DNA of 57,637 nucleotides, from NCBI GenBank assembly GCA_900553225.1, contig USCV01000003.1, positions 1 to 57,637 of the forward strand. The letters run 5' to 3'. Positions 17,829 to 28,681 of the stretch are shown here, in pieces. How positions within the stretch are numbered: the stretch's first letter is position 1; each line of letters opens with the position of its first letter. A model generated the notes under the pieces. That model worked only from the letters and a program-made list of their open reading frames with translations. It was not told where the DNA came from and ran no database searches. The DNA comes from an uncultured Clostridium sp. (lineage in GTDB: Bacteria > Bacillota > Clostridia > TANB77 > CAG-508). The translations under genes and the position numbers were made by a program.

Positions 17829-20196
17829 TTAATTTCTTAATTTAGCATTACACTTTTTTTCAACATTTTCAATGATTTTATTAAAAGATATCATAACTTC
17901 TTCTTCTGTTAAAGTTTTCTTCGAATCATTAAATGTTAATGAATATGCTATTGACTTTTCGTTCTTACCAACATTTTCACCTGTATAAACATCAAATACT
18001 TCAATTTGAATTAAATTTGAACCAGACGATTTTTTTATAACTGTCTCAATTTCCTTTGATTCTACATCTTTATTAACAATAAAAGCCACGTCTTTCTTTA
18101 TATTCGGATATTTTGATATTTCTTTATATTTCATTTTTCCTACTTTCTTTGAAAGTAATTTATCTAAATTAATTTCAAAGACAAAAACATCTTCTTTAGT
18201 TGTTTTAGGATGCAATTTTCCGTATTATTCCTACTTCATCATTATTAACTACTATAGTAGCTGTTTGGTATGGATGAAATTCTTTTGGTATATTGTCTTT
18301 AGAAATAAAGCTATATCTATTTTCATATCCTAAATAATCTAAAAGTTCCTCTACTACACCTTTTATAATATAAAAGTCTACATTTTTCTTATTATTTATT
18401 CCTAAATAATATTCTCCTGTCATTAATGCTGCAATTTTAGTATTTTCACCATATTCTTCTTTTTTAAAGAAACCTTTACCAATCTCAAATATGCAAACAT
18501 CTTTTGCATTATGAGCCTTGTTATATTCATATGTTTTTAATAATGATGATAATAAACTATATCTTAAAGTATTTCTTTCTTTAGTCATTGGATCTAATAA
18601 TTTTAGTTCTTCAAATTCGTCATTTGTAAAATCATGAACCTCTTTATCATTTATTAAAATATACGTTAATGTTTCATTTAATCCAAGTGATATCATTTTA
18701 TTTCTAATTTCTCTTGTTTTCTTATCATAGCTTCCTTTTTTCATTGGTACAATTGGAAGTTTTCCTTCTATATTGTTTACACCATAAATACGACTTACTT
18801 CCTCTATTAAATCTTCTTTTATAGATATATCTAATCTTCTACTTGGAACCATAACATTTACTTTTTTATCATCTGCTTTATATGTAAATCCTAACCTTCT
18901 AAAAACATCTAATATATCTTTTGATTCTATATTAGTTCCTAAAACATCGTTTATATCTTGATATTTAATTTCAATTTCTTTATCTGTTTTATCAGTTTTA
19001 TCAAAACAAACCATTCCTGAAATAATTTTTGCATCTGCATATTTTTCTAATAAGTGGCATGCTCTTTTTATTGCCATATAAGTTCTATTTGGATCAATTC
19101 CTTTTTCAAATCGATTGCTTGCTTCACTTCTTAAAATTTTCTTTGAAGTTTTTCTTACTTTTACTGAATCAAAAATTGCAGATTCAATTATAATATTTTT
19201 TGTGTAATCTTCAACTTCTGTTTCTAATCCTCCCATTACACCTGCAAGCCCAATAGATTTTTCATCTGTTGCAATTACAATATCTTCTTTATTTAGCGTT
19301 CTTTCTATATTATCAAGTGTCGTTAATTTTTCGCCTTCATTTGCCATTCTTACTACAATTTTATTTCCTAATTTATCATAATCATAAAAATGTAAAGGCT
19401 GACCAACTTCAAGCATTACATAATTGCTTATATCAACTACATTGTTAATTGGTCTAATTCCTGATGCCATTAATCTATTTTTTATGAATCTTGGGCTTTC
19501 TTTAATTGTAACATTTTCTACTTTTTTAACTAAAAATAGTCTGCAATTGTCTGTTTGTATATCTACTTTAAAGCTATTGTTTATATCTTCTCCCTCTTCA
19601 TTATATGAAAGCTCAATATCTCTTGTTTTAGTATCATAAATTGCCCCAATTTCATTAGCCATTCCTAATACGCTTAATAAATCACCTCTATTAGCAGTTA
19701 ATTCAAAATCTATTACTTCGTCATCTAATCCTAAGAATTTAATTGGATCTTCTCCAACAATAGCATCTTGAGGAAGTTCTTCGATTCCTTTTTTTTGCTC
19801 TTCTGTTAAAAACTTAGCTTCAATTCCAAGTTCTAATAAAGAACATAGCATTCCATTTGACTCTTCTCCTCTAATTACACCTTTTTTTATTGTAACATCT
19901 CCTGGAAGTTTTGCTCCTGGAAGAGCTACAATAACTTTTAATCCCTCTCTTACATTTGGAGCTCCACAAACAATGTTTAATATTTCATTTCCAACATCCA
20001 CTGTACATATATGTAGGTGATCTGAGTCTGGATGCATTTTACATGTTTTAACCTCTCCAATTATAAGTTTGCTTGCATTTACTAGTTTTTCAGCAGAATC
20101 ATATTCATTTCCAACTCTTGTCATATCTTCTGCTAAAGTTTTAACATCTACATCTATATCCACATAATCTTTAACAAAATTTGTACTTAACTTCAT
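17829..20196 (-). CDS. pheT: Phenylalanyl-tRNA synthetase beta subunit, read through one +1 CGG shift
   Basis: Frames joined at CGG 18220-18222 give about 788 residues, normal for PheT. The order is a tRNA-binding EMAP-like domain, the B1/B5 domains (MASGIRPINNVVDISNY), core beta domain and C-terminal anticodon-binding FDX-ACB domain. Almost all of FDX-ACB is in the second frame (KYPNIKKDVAFIV). The junction VGII-G-KLHPKT restores the conserved Gly before the HP motif. Start MKLSTNF at 20196 follows GGATGAGG inside the pheS end. Without the shift the anticodon-binding domain would be lost in an essential enzyme. Confidence 0.93.
18220..18222 (-). other. +1 frameshift codon CGG(A) in pheT
   Basis: ATA CGG AAA ATT GCA TCC TAA in frame; skipping C gives ATA GGA AAA TTG CAT CCT, the G-x-LHP motif of PheT. 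Confidence 0.9.
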
Positions 20197-20197
20197 A

Positions 20198-21251
20198 TTA
20201 ATCCTCATCCTTTCTACTATTAAATTGACTTAAGAATCTTATATCATTTGCATATAATAATCTCATATCTGGAATAGCATATTTAAACATTGCAAGACGA
20301 TCAATTCCTGTTCCAAATGCAAATCCTGAATATTTTTCTGGATCGTATCCATTTAATTTTAAAACATTTGGATGTACAATTCCAGCTCCTAAAATTTCGA
20401 TCCAACCGGTCTTTTTACATAATGGACATCCCTTTCCACCACATTTGAAGCATGTAACGTCAACTTCATAAGAAGGCTCTGTAAACGGAAAATAACTTGG
20501 TCTAAACCTTAAATTAGAATTTTCACCTAATAATTTTCTTACAAAAACTTCTAAAGTGCCTTTTAAATCAGCAAGTGAAACATGATTTTCTTTTTTATCA
20601 ATTACAAGCCCTTCCACTTGATTGAATTGATGAGAATGTGTTGCATCATCTTCTCGGCGGTATGTCTTTCCAGTACAAATCATTCTAATTGGTTTATCTC
20701 CACCATACTTAAGCATTGTTCTTGCCTGAACACTTGATGTTTGAGTTCTAAGCAAATATTCATTCGTTATATAAAAGCTATCTTGCATATCTCTTGCAGG
20801 GTGTCCTTTTGGAAGATTTAATCTTTCAAAGCAAAACTCATCGGTTTCAAGCTCTGGTCCAGAAATTACATCATACCCCATTGACACAAATAAATCTTCA
20901 ATTTCTTCAATAACTCTATTTACTGGATGTTTACTTCCTTTTTTTATTTTGCTTGCTGGAAGTGTAATATCGATTTTTTCATTTTGTAATTTCTTGTTTA
21001 ATGTCTGATTTTCAAATTCCTGTTCTTTATTTTTTATTAAGTCTTCTAATTTATCTCTTACTTTATTTACTAAACCACCTATAACTGGTCTTTCTTCAGG
21101 TGTTAATCCTCCCATTGATTTAAGAATGGCTGTAAGTTCACCTTTTTTACCTAAAATTTTTGCTTTGATTTCATTTAATTCTTGTTTGTTTCCGTGCATT
21201 AATTATTTTTTGTTTTGCACTTATACATATATTCTCTATTTTTTCTTTCAT
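20198..21251 (-). CDS. pheS: Phenylalanyl-tRNA synthetase alpha subunit, read through one +1 CGG shift near the N terminus
   Basis: The true start is ATG 21251 (MKEKIENI), preceded by GGAGG. After 19 codons an in-frame CGG (21192-21194) shifts +1 into the long frame (AGNKQELNEIKAKILGKKGEL), giving 350 residues. The N-terminal tRNA-binding coiled coil and class II motifs 2 and 3 (FRPSYFPFTEPSYEVDV, GFAFGTGIDRLAM) are present, with a CxxC...CxxC pair before motif 3. A naive start inside the long frame would remove 18 residues and has no ribosome site. A T-box leader controls it. Confidence 0.93.
21192..21194 (-). other. +1 frameshift codon CGG(A) in pheS
   Basis: GCA CGG AAA in frame from the RBS-supported ATG; skipping C gives GCA GGA AAC AAA CAA. 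The zero frame stops seven codons after CGG. Confidence 0.88.
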
Positions 21252-21298
21252 CTTTAATCCTCCTAAAACTAATATAAAAGCTAAATTTATTTAAAATA

Positions 21299-21510
21299 CC
21301 ACGAAAAGAATTCCTAAAATAGGACGATTTTTTCGTGGTACCACCTAAATTCATATATTATGCAATATATCTCATTATAGTTTTAACGTAACAACCGCTT
21401 TTTCCTACTTCTTTCAAAAAAAGAACTAAAAAGTGAAATTTCAAAAAGAGAGCAGTAATAAGCTTCCATCCTAAGGCTTATTATCTCTATTTTCTGCTTA
21501 TTGTCTTTTT
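21299..21510 (-). promoter_or_regulatory. T-box riboswitch leader of pheST
   Basis: The minus strand carries the T-box core AGGTGGTACCACG (21334-21346), followed by a terminator (CCACGAAAAGAATTCC...TTTTTTCGTGG, 21299-21338) that competes with it. Upstream is a long stem-rich Stem I region with a GCTTATTA/TAATAAGC helix. The UGGU acceptor-binding bulge matches discriminator A of the tRNA-Phe gene at 33016-33091. A UUC specifier is plausible near 21440-21450 but I could not fix it. Uncharged tRNA-Phe should induce pheST. Confidence 0.85.
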
Positions 21511-21534
21511 TACTTTGCTTTTTTACGTTTTTAA

Positions 21535-22704
21535 TTATTCTCCTTTAAAGAATGCATTAGTTTCATTATATTCGCCAAATTGAAGTATATAATCTGTGCA
21601 TCCTATTGGCATTTGGAAAGCAACTTTCCCTTGTGCTGTTTGTGTTTTTACATAATCTGATTTACCTATATATGTACTACTTAATATCCATGTTGTTCCA
21701 TTATATACAACTGAGCTTCTGTTTCCTGTTCCTTTTATAAATACACTAACTCTAGCATTTGAACCAAGACTTGATCTTTTATAATTTGCAAAGTCTATAT
21801 CATAATCTACAACAACCCATTCTAAACCTTCTTTTGGTTCTTCATATTTGTAAAATGATGAAGAATTTACATAGTCCTGAACTGCTTTTTTTGCTTCTTC
21901 TCCTCTTACATATTTTGTAACTTTAACATATACTTCTTCATCTTTCTTGTCTTCTGTACTATATTTTGAAGCTATTCCCCATGTTCCAGTTGATAATGGG
22001 TTTTCTTTGCTTGATGTTTTTGCATCTGTTACAGTTGTTTGTCCTGTTATGTCTGTACTTGTATTATTATTATTTGAATTTGTATTTGTATTTAAATATG
22101 AGTTTGTATTAGTATTTGTATTTTTATTTTTATTGGTATTTGTATTCTTATTTGTATTTACACTTGAACTTTTATTTCTATTCGAATTTGAATCAATTAA
22201 ATTTTCAATTACATTTGAAGCACCTTTTTTGTTTTCAGTAATAAATTTAAATCCTACAATTCCTACTCCTAAAACTACGCAACCAAATAATAATAAGACA
22301 ATTATAACTACAACAATTATAATTGGCGCTTTACTTTTTTTCTTAGTATTGTTATTTTGATTTGGATTATAATTTGGTTTTACTTGCCCTTGATTTTGGT
22401 TTGCATTATTGTTTTGTTGTACTTGCCCTTGACTTTGGTTTACACCACTGTTTTGTTGTGGTTGCACTTGATTTTGGTTTGTGCCATTGTTTGATTGTAC
22501 TTGTTCTTGATTTTGGTTTGTGCCATTGTTTGGTTGTACTTGTTCTTGATTTTGATTTGTGCCATTGTTTGATTGTACTTGTTCTTGATTTTGATTTGTA
22601 CCATTGTTTGATTGTGCTTGTTCTTGATTTTGGTTTACATTCTCATTTGAGCCTTGATTTTCATTGCTATTTCCAGAACCATTTTGGTTGTTAATTTCTT
22701 CCAT
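21535..22704 (-). CDS. Membrane protein with N-terminal Asn/Gln tandem repeats
   Basis: The 389-residue protein has a cytoplasmic N-terminal repeat region (residues 24-114, seven 13-residue units of the type NQNQEQVQSNNGT). A single transmembrane helix follows at about 127-150 (APIIIVVVIIVLLLFGCVVL), then an Asn/Thr/Lys linker (about 165-230). A folded extracellular C-terminal domain (about 240-389) resembles DUF4352/immunoglobulin-like domains of Firmicute lipoproteins (WVVVDYDIDFAN). Function is unknown. It ends just before the pheS leader and is divergent from nfeD. Confidence 0.7.
   Translation of the reverse strand: MEEINNQNGSGNSNENQGSNENVNQNQEQAQSNNGTNQNQEQVQSNNGTNQNQEQVQPNNGTNQNQEQVQSNNGTNQNQVQPQQNSGVNQSQGQVQQNNNANQNQGQVKPNYNPNQNNNTKKKSKAPIIIVVVIIVLLLFGCVVLGVGIVGFKFITENKKGASNVIENLIDSNSNRNKSSSVNTNKNTNTNKNKNTNTNTNSYLNTNTNSNNNNTSTDITGQTTVTDAKTSSKENPLSTGTWGIASKYSTEDKKDEEVYVKVTKYVRGEEAKKAVQDYVNSSSFYKYEEPKEGLEWVVVDYDIDFANYKRSSLGSNARVSVFIKGTGNRSSVVYNGTTWILSSTYIGKSDYVKTQTAQGKVAFQMPIGCTDYILQFGEYNETNAFFKGE
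22363..22635 (-). repeat. Seven tandem 39-bp coding repeats
   Basis: 273 bp encoding seven 13-residue Asn/Gln units. The first four are nearly identical in DNA and the last three have diverged, which suggests recent expansion from the N-terminal side. The repeats are in frame and inside a gene. Confidence 0.85.
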
Positions 22705-22771
22705 TTTATTTCCTCCTCTTATTTTGCTTTAATTATTTTATATCTATTGTATTAAAAAGTCAATAATTCTC

Positions 22772-22800
22772 TTCCATTTTTGCCAAATATATAGTATAAT
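22772..22800 (+). promoter_or_regulatory. Candidate sigma-A promoter for nfeD
   Basis: TATAAT at 22795-22800 with a weak TTCCAT at 22772-22777, spacer 17 nt; the gene begins at 22832 after AGGAGG. Confidence 0.45.
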
Positions 22801-22831
22801 ATATATGTATTGTATATAGGAGGTAAAACAT

Positions 22832-23284
22832 ATGTGGGAATTATGGTTAATTGTTTCTGGCGTCTGTCTTGTTATAGAAATAATAACTACAGGATTTCTT
22901 GTTTTCTGGCTTGCAATTGGTGCTTTGTTTGCTTTATTAACAAGTTTATTTACAGATAATATTATAATACAAACAGCAGTATTTGTTATTTCATCAGGTA
23001 TGCTAATTTTTTTAACAAAACCATTTGTTAAAAAATTTTTAAATAACTCTAAACCAGTTCTAACAAATGCATACTCTGTTATTGGTAAGCACGGATTGGT
23101 AATTGAAGATATAAATCAAACATTAGGTACTGGACTTATAAAGGTTGATGGTGAAGTTTGGTCGGCAAAATGTGAAAAAGATAAAATAATTTCTAAAGGC
23201 TCAGAAGTTGAAATATTAGCATTAGATGGTGTTAAAGCAGTTGTATCTTCTAATATTTATGAACAAGAAAAAGTTCAAAATTAG
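22832..23284 (+). CDS. NfeD-like membrane protein
   Basis: The 150-residue short NfeD has two or three N-terminal hydrophobic helices (about 5-75) and a C-terminal OB-fold domain (about 85-145: VIGKHGLVIEDIN, GEVWSAKC). Short NfeD proteins pair with SPFH/stomatin proteins in membrane microdomain quality control. The SPFH gene follows 58 nt later on the same strand. Confidence 0.88.
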   Translation: MWELWLIVSGVCLVIEIITTGFLVFWLAIGALFALLTSLFTDNIIIQTAVFVISSGMLIFLTKPFVKKFLNNSKPVLTNAYSVIGKHGLVIEDINQTLGTGLIKVDGEVWSAKCEKDKIISKGSEVEILALDGVKAVVSSNIYEQEKVQN

Positions 23285-23342
23285 TTCTTAATATTTAGTA
23301 TCATAAAAATAAAAAATAAATGAAGTAAGAGGAGGAAATTTT

Positions 23343-24245
23343 ATGTGGTTTTTTATTATACTATTAATTATCATTTTATTTATTGCTTATAAAACAATTA
23401 AAGTTGTAAAGCAATCAGAAGTTTATATTATTGAAAGGCTTGGTAAATTTCATAAGGTAGCAGATGCTGGTCTTACAATTATCATTCCTTTCTTTGATCA
23501 TGTACGTTCTGTTGTAAGTTTGAAACAACAAACAATGGATATTCCACCACAAGGAGTTATTACAAAGGATAATGTTACAATTACAATTGACACAGTTGTA
23601 TTCTATAAAATTACAGATCCTGCAAAAGCAGTATATGAAATTCAATCTTTAAAGAAAGGTATAGAATATTTGGCAATTACTACTATACGTGATATTGTTG
23701 GTAAAATGGACCTAGATGAAACATTTAGCTCACGTGATGCAATTAACGATAAACTAAGAGTTATATTAGATGAAGCTACAGATCAATGGGGTTGTAAAAT
23801 TGACCGTGTAGAAATTAAAGATATCACTCCACCAGCAGATATCCGTGATGCAATGGAAAAACAAATGAATGCTGAAAGAAACAAAAGAGCTTTGATTTTA
23901 CAAGCAGAAGGTGAAAGACAATCTGCAATCACACTTGCTGAAGGTAAAAAGCAAGCAGCTATATTAGAAGCAGAAGCTGACCGTGAATCTGCAATAAGAA
24001 GAGCTGCCGGTGAAGCTGCTGCAATTAAAGAAGTAGCTGAAGCTAAAGCTCAAGAAATTGAAATGGTCTATAAAGCAATGATGAAAGCAAATCCAAATGA
24101 AAAACTAGTTCAATTAAAATCTCTAGAAGCATTAAAGGAAGTAGCAAACGGAGATGCAAATAAAGTATTTATTCCTTTTGATGCAACTAGCGCATTAGGA
24201 AGTTTAGGTGCAATTAAGGAAGTAATAGAAGATAAGAAAAAATAA
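23343..24245 (+). CDS. SPFH/Band 7 (stomatin/QmcA-like) protein
   Basis: The 300-residue protein has an N-terminal membrane helix, Band 7 domain (about 25-190; RLGKFHKVADAGL, VSLKQQTMDIPPQ) and a long Ala/Glu-rich coiled coil (about 180-250), then a hydrophobic C terminus. It should oligomerise at the membrane with the NfeD partner encoded upstream. An AGGAGG site precedes the ATG. Confidence 0.92.
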   Translation: MWFFIILLIIILFIAYKTIKVVKQSEVYIIERLGKFHKVADAGLTIIIPFFDHVRSVVSLKQQTMDIPPQGVITKDNVTITIDTVVFYKITDPAKAVYEIQSLKKGIEYLAITTIRDIVGKMDLDETFSSRDAINDKLRVILDEATDQWGCKIDRVEIKDITPPADIRDAMEKQMNAERNKRALILQAEGERQSAITLAEGKKQAAILEAEADRESAIRRAAGEAAAIKEVAEAKAQEIEMVYKAMMKANPNEKLVQLKSLEALKEVANGDANKVFIPFDATSALGSLGAIKEVIEDKKK

Positions 24246-24289
24246 TAAAAAAACTCTAGTGTATTATTTGAAACACACCTCTTTTAGTA

Positions 24290-24945
24290 GACACAATAAA
24301 AAAGACTATTGTGTTAAAATCTAAACGGAGGTGTATTTTTTTATGGCAAAAAAAGGTTAAGAGCAAATCGTATAAACGAATAGAAGAAAATGTAAAACCA
24401 AATTTAATAAATAGAAATTTTAATACTGATGCTCCAGATAAAATTTGGACAACAGATATTACATATTAAATTTATAACAACAAAATAGCTTATTTATCAA
24501 CAATATTTGATTTATATGATAGAAAAATTGTAGCATATGAGATAAATTGATAGAAATGATTTGAAAATAGTAATAAGTACTTTAAATGAAGCTATTCAAA
24601 AAAGAAAAAAATGTGCGAGGAATCATATTACATTCAGATCAAGGATTCCAATACGCATCTTTTCAATATAAGAAAATTTGTGAATCTAATGGAATAACTA
24701 TTTCTATGAGTAGAAAAGGAACTCCAATAGATAATTCATCAATGGAAAGTTTCCATGGTATTCTTAAAAAGGAAACTCTCTATAATAATGATACCACAGA
24801 TTTAAAAGAATATATAGATATTGTAAAAGATTGGTTATTATTTTATAATACAGTAAGAATAAAAAATAGAGACTACATTTAATTGTAGTCCCTATCTACC
24901 AAATAGTTTTTTATTATTAGTCTACTATTTTGAGTTCACTTCATT
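24290..24945 (+). mobile_element. Degenerate IS3-family insertion sequence
   Basis: A broken OrfB transposase of the DDE/rve type is spread over several frames. A WTTDIT block lies near 24450, YNNKIAYLSTIFDLYDRKIVAYEI to about 24550, and an intact stretch at 24586-24882 holds HSDQGFQYAS and SSMESFHGILKKE, with the last catalytic Asp and Glu. Stops occur at several points, none at CGG. Possible ends are GTAGACACAATA near 24296 and GTCTACTATTTTGAG near 24921. It is a dead element that inserted after the SPFH gene. Confidence 0.8.
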
Positions 24946-24971
24946 CCTGACTTAGTTTTTTTATTTTTTAT

Positions 24972-26201
24972 TTAACTTACTTCATTTATTTTTATATCTC
25001 TAACATGCTCAATTTTTTCCCATTTTGTTTGTTTCTTAAATAAACATTTAAAGTTAATTAGTAACCATGAACCCAAGAATAGTGGATATAATGCCAATCC
25101 TTTTATCATTGGTCTTATAGGCTTTTTATCTAAAATCATAATCATAATTGCTGTTATAATTGGTAATAAGAATGTTGGTAATAAATATCTTAAACAGTTT
25201 ATAAATAAATCCAATGTTGACATTCCATTAGAGAAATACATTACAAAGTTTAATATTAACAGTATAATTGTTAATACGAACATAGGAATACTTCCTATCA
25301 TGTATAAAAGACCATCAAAGTTCATTAATGTTTTATGTTCTTTTACAGCCACTGCAAGTGGAATTGTATATTCCTTTAAACATTGTATATGTCCAACTGT
25401 CCACCTTGATCTTTGTGACCATGATTGTTTAAACCCAACTGGCTGTTCATCATATACAATTGCATCCGTAGCCCACCCAAGTTTTTTACCAGAAATAATG
25501 GTTTTTAATGAAAATTCAATATCTTCTGTTAATGTATTTGTATCCCATCCTGTAGGTTTTATTATATCAAATTTGACCATAAAACCTGTTCCATTTATTA
25601 ATGGTGATAATCCTAAATTATATCTTGCCAAATGGTAAAAACGGTTCATTGTCCAATAGAATATCGCATATCCAGCTGTAATCCAACTATCTGTTGGATT
25701 TTTTATATCTCTGTATCCTTGAACTACTTCTTCTCCTTGGCAAAGTTTCTTATTCATATTCTTTATAAAGTTTTCATCTACAATATTGTCAGCATCAAAA
25801 ATGCAAAATGCATCATATGGAGCATTTTCTTCGATTTTTTGTTTTAAAAACCAATTAAGCGCATATCCTTTTGTTTTATGTTCTTCATCAAATCTTTCAT
25901 AAACAATAGCTCCCGCTTCTTTTGCTACCTTAGCCGTATTATCTGTGCAATTATCTGCAATTACATAAATGTCATATAATTCTTTTGGATAATTTTGCCT
26001 CTTTAGGCTTGCAATTAGGTTTCCCACTACCTTTTCTTCGTTATGAGCTGGTATTATTGCCATAAAACGGTTTTGCTTGTCTTCAATAATAGGCTTATCC
26101 TTTAATTTTACTAAAGAACATAAACTTACAACTAATTGATATAACCAATATATTGTAACTATCCAGACTAATGCCTGTTGTAAAACATATAAATATTCCA
26201 T
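24972..26201 (-). CDS. Processive GT2 glycosyltransferase, membrane-bound
   Basis: The 409-residue protein has one N-terminal transmembrane helix, a GT2 catalytic domain (AIIPAHNEEKVVGNLI, DXD in CIFDADNIVDENF, TED in LTEDIEFS, QSWSQRSRW as the QxxRW motif) and three or four C-terminal helices. The architecture is that of cellulose/hyaluronan-synthase-type beta-glycosyltransferases that make and export a polysaccharide. Product is unknown. It stands alone, downstream of pnp on the same strand. Confidence 0.88.
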   Translation of the reverse strand: MEYLYVLQQALVWIVTIYWLYQLVVSLCSLVKLKDKPIIEDKQNRFMAIIPAHNEEKVVGNLIASLKRQNYPKELYDIYVIADNCTDNTAKVAKEAGAIVYERFDEEHKTKGYALNWFLKQKIEENAPYDAFCIFDADNIVDENFIKNMNKKLCQGEEVVQGYRDIKNPTDSWITAGYAIFYWTMNRFYHLARYNLGLSPLINGTGFMVKFDIIKPTGWDTNTLTEDIEFSLKTIISGKKLGWATDAIVYDEQPVGFKQSWSQRSRWTVGHIQCLKEYTIPLAVAVKEHKTLMNFDGLLYMIGSIPMFVLTIILLILNFVMYFSNGMSTLDLFINCLRYLLPTFLLPIITAIMIMILDKKPIRPMIKGLALYPLFLGSWLLINFKCLFKKQTKWEKIEHVRDIKINEVS

Positions 26202-26286
26202 TTTTTTCTCTCCTTTTAATAATGTTTTACATTATTAAATATAATCTCTATTAATTATTATACTATTATTTTTTGTTTTTGCAACT

Positions 26287-28423
26287 CTAATTTTCTGATT
26301 TTCCTTCTTTTTTTTCAATGTTTGCTTCTAGGTCTTTCATGCTCAAATTTATTCTTCCTTGATTGTCAATTTCAGTAACCTTTACAGTTACTTCGTCTCC
26401 AATGCTTAATACATCTTCAACTTTTTCTACTCTCTTACTAGATATTTTAGATATGTGTAATAGTCCTTCTTTGCCTGATCCTAAATCTACAAATGCTCCA
26501 AAATTCATAATTCTAGTAACTGTACCGTCATATATTCCGTCCTACTTCTATTTCTCTTACAATGTCTTTTATCATTTTTAGCGCTTCTTCTCCGTTTTTA
26601 GTATCAGTAGAATAAATGCATACTCTTCCATCTTCTTCAATATCAATTTTTACGCCTGTTTCTGCAATTATTTTATTAATCATCTTTCCACCAGGACCTA
26701 TTACATCTCTAATTTTATCTACATCAATTTCTGTTGTAATAATTCTTGGAGCATATTTTGAAATTTCTGCTCTTGGTTTTGCAATTTGTTTTAGCATTAC
26801 TTCATCTAATATATAATCTCTTGCAACTTTTGTTTTTTCAAACGCTTCTTTTATTATATCATATGTTAGTCCATCAATTTTAATGTCAACTTGTATTGCA
26901 GTTATTCCATCTTTTGTTCCGCCAACTTTAAAATCCATATCTCCAAAGAAGTCTTCTATTCCTTGAATATCTGTAAGCATTACATAGTCATTTGGATTTT
27001 CTTTGCTTGTTACAAGTCCTGTTGAAATTCCTGCAACAGGCTTTTTAATTGGAACTCCCGCATCCATTAAAGCTAATGTACTACCACAGATACTTGCTTG
27101 TGATGTTGAACCATTAGATGATAATACTTCTGATACAACTCTTATAGAATATGGAAATTCTTCTTCTGATGGAAGTACTGGAACTAAAGCTTTTTCGGCT
27201 AAAGCACCGTGTCCTATTTCTCTTCTTCCAGGTCCTCTTGATGGTCTTGCTTCTCCTACACTATAAGCTGGGAAATTATAATGGTGCATATATCTTTTAC
27301 TTTCTTCTTCATCTATTCCATCTAGCATTTGTTCTTCACTTTTCATTCCTAGTGTAGCAATAGACATAACTTGAGTTTGTCCTCTTGTGAAAATTGCACT
27401 ACCATGAACTCTTGGTAAAACCCCAACTTCACATGAAAGTGGTCTTAAGTCTGTAAGGCCTCTGCCATCTGGTCTTTTATGTTCATTAAATATCATTTCT
27501 CTAACACATTTTTTTTCTAAATCATGAATACTATCTGCAATATGTCGCTTTTTCTCTTCTATAAATTCTTCTCCATATTTATTTGTAAAATATTCTACTA
27601 TATCTTCTGATAATTTAGAGATATTTTCATCTCTTACTTCTTTATCTGTTGCTTGTACATCTTTATACATTCTATTTTTAAAGTTATCTTCAATTTCTTT
27701 ATATACATCTTGATCAACTGCAAATGAAAAATATTCAAATTTAGGTTTTCCTATTTCTTCTTTTATTTTAGAAATAAATTCACATATTTTCTTAATTTCT
27801 GCATGTGCTTCTTTTATAGCTTCAAGCATTATATCATTTGGAATTTCATCCGCTCCTGCTTCAATCATTGTAATTTTTTCTTCTGTGGCAGCCACTGTTA
27901 GGGTTAATCTGCTTTTTTCTCTTTGTTCTACGGTAGGATTTATTACAATTTTATTATCTACATATCCAACATTAACTGCAGCCGTTGGTCCTCCAAATGG
28001 TATATCTGATATTGAAAGAGCGCAAGATGCTCCAATCATGCTGCAAACTTCTGGTGAATTATCTTGTTCTACTGATAAAACAGTTGCAACTACACATACA
28101 TCATTTCTAAAGTCTTTTGGGAATAATGGTCTTAATGGTCTATCAATTGCTCTTGATGTTAAAATAGCTTTATCAGCTGGCTTTCCTTCTCTTTTTAGAA
28201 AGCTTCCCGGTATTTTTCCTACTGCATATAATTTTTCTTCATAATCTACTGAAAGTGGGAAAAAATCTATTCCTTCTCTTGGTTCCTTTGATGCTGTTAC
28301 ATTTACCATAACAACAGTATCTCCATATCTTACCATTACACTTCCATTAGCTAATCCTGCAATTTTACCTGTTTCAATACTTAAATCTCTTCCTGCTAAT
28401 TTTGTAGTATACTTTTTAAACAT
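26287..28423 (-). CDS. pnp: Polynucleotide phosphorylase, read through one +1 CGG shift
   Basis: Frames joined at CGG 26537-26539 give 711 residues, the usual PNPase length. They contain two RNase PH domains (GPGRREIGHGALAEKAL, TDIQGIEDFFGDMDFKV), a KH domain (RDVIGPGGKMINKI) and the S1 domain. The S1 domain lies entirely in the second frame (GIYDGTVTRIMNFGAFVDL). The enzyme degrades RNA 3' to 5' with phosphate. Without the shift it would lack S1. It sits downstream of rpsO as in most Firmicutes, separated by a terminator and a 200-nt leader. Confidence 0.94.
26537..26539 (-). other. +1 frameshift codon CGG(A) in pnp
   Basis: GGA CGG AAT ATA TGA in frame; skipping C gives GGA GGA ATA TAT GAC GGT, entering the S1 domain. 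Here families usually have a polar residue rather than Gly, so the amino acid is less constrained. Confidence 0.88.
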
Positions 28424-28632
28424 AAATTATCTCTCCTTTATTTTTTATTTAATACTAGAAATTAGCGGTAACCTCGACGAAATCTTTTATTTTTAGATAT
28501 TTATTTTGTTTTTAAAAAACTTCATCCAAGCTACATACTAATTCCAGCATTTTTACCACACTATTATTGTTTCACAATTCTTATTTCTTAATTTTAGAAA
28601 TTTTTTCTAAAAAATCGACATTTATCTTTAGA

Positions 28633-28672
28633 AAAAACGGACGTTTTGCCACCAAAAAGAGCCAAACGTCCT
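28633..28672 (-). terminator. Terminator between rpsO and pnp
   Basis: Minus-strand GGACGTTTGGC...GGCAAAACGTCC followed by GTTTTTT. It lies just after rpsO, implying partial or complete termination before pnp. Confidence 0.8.
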
Positions 28673-28681
28673 AATTGTTTT

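Noticed and set aside
22363..22635. CRISPR array
   Set aside because: The period is 39 bp with no spacers, and the repeats encode an in-frame Asn/Gln tract.
24343..24882. Functional IS3 transposase rescued by recoding
   Set aside because: The interruptions are TAA/TGA stops and other frame changes without CGG, so it is a dead element.
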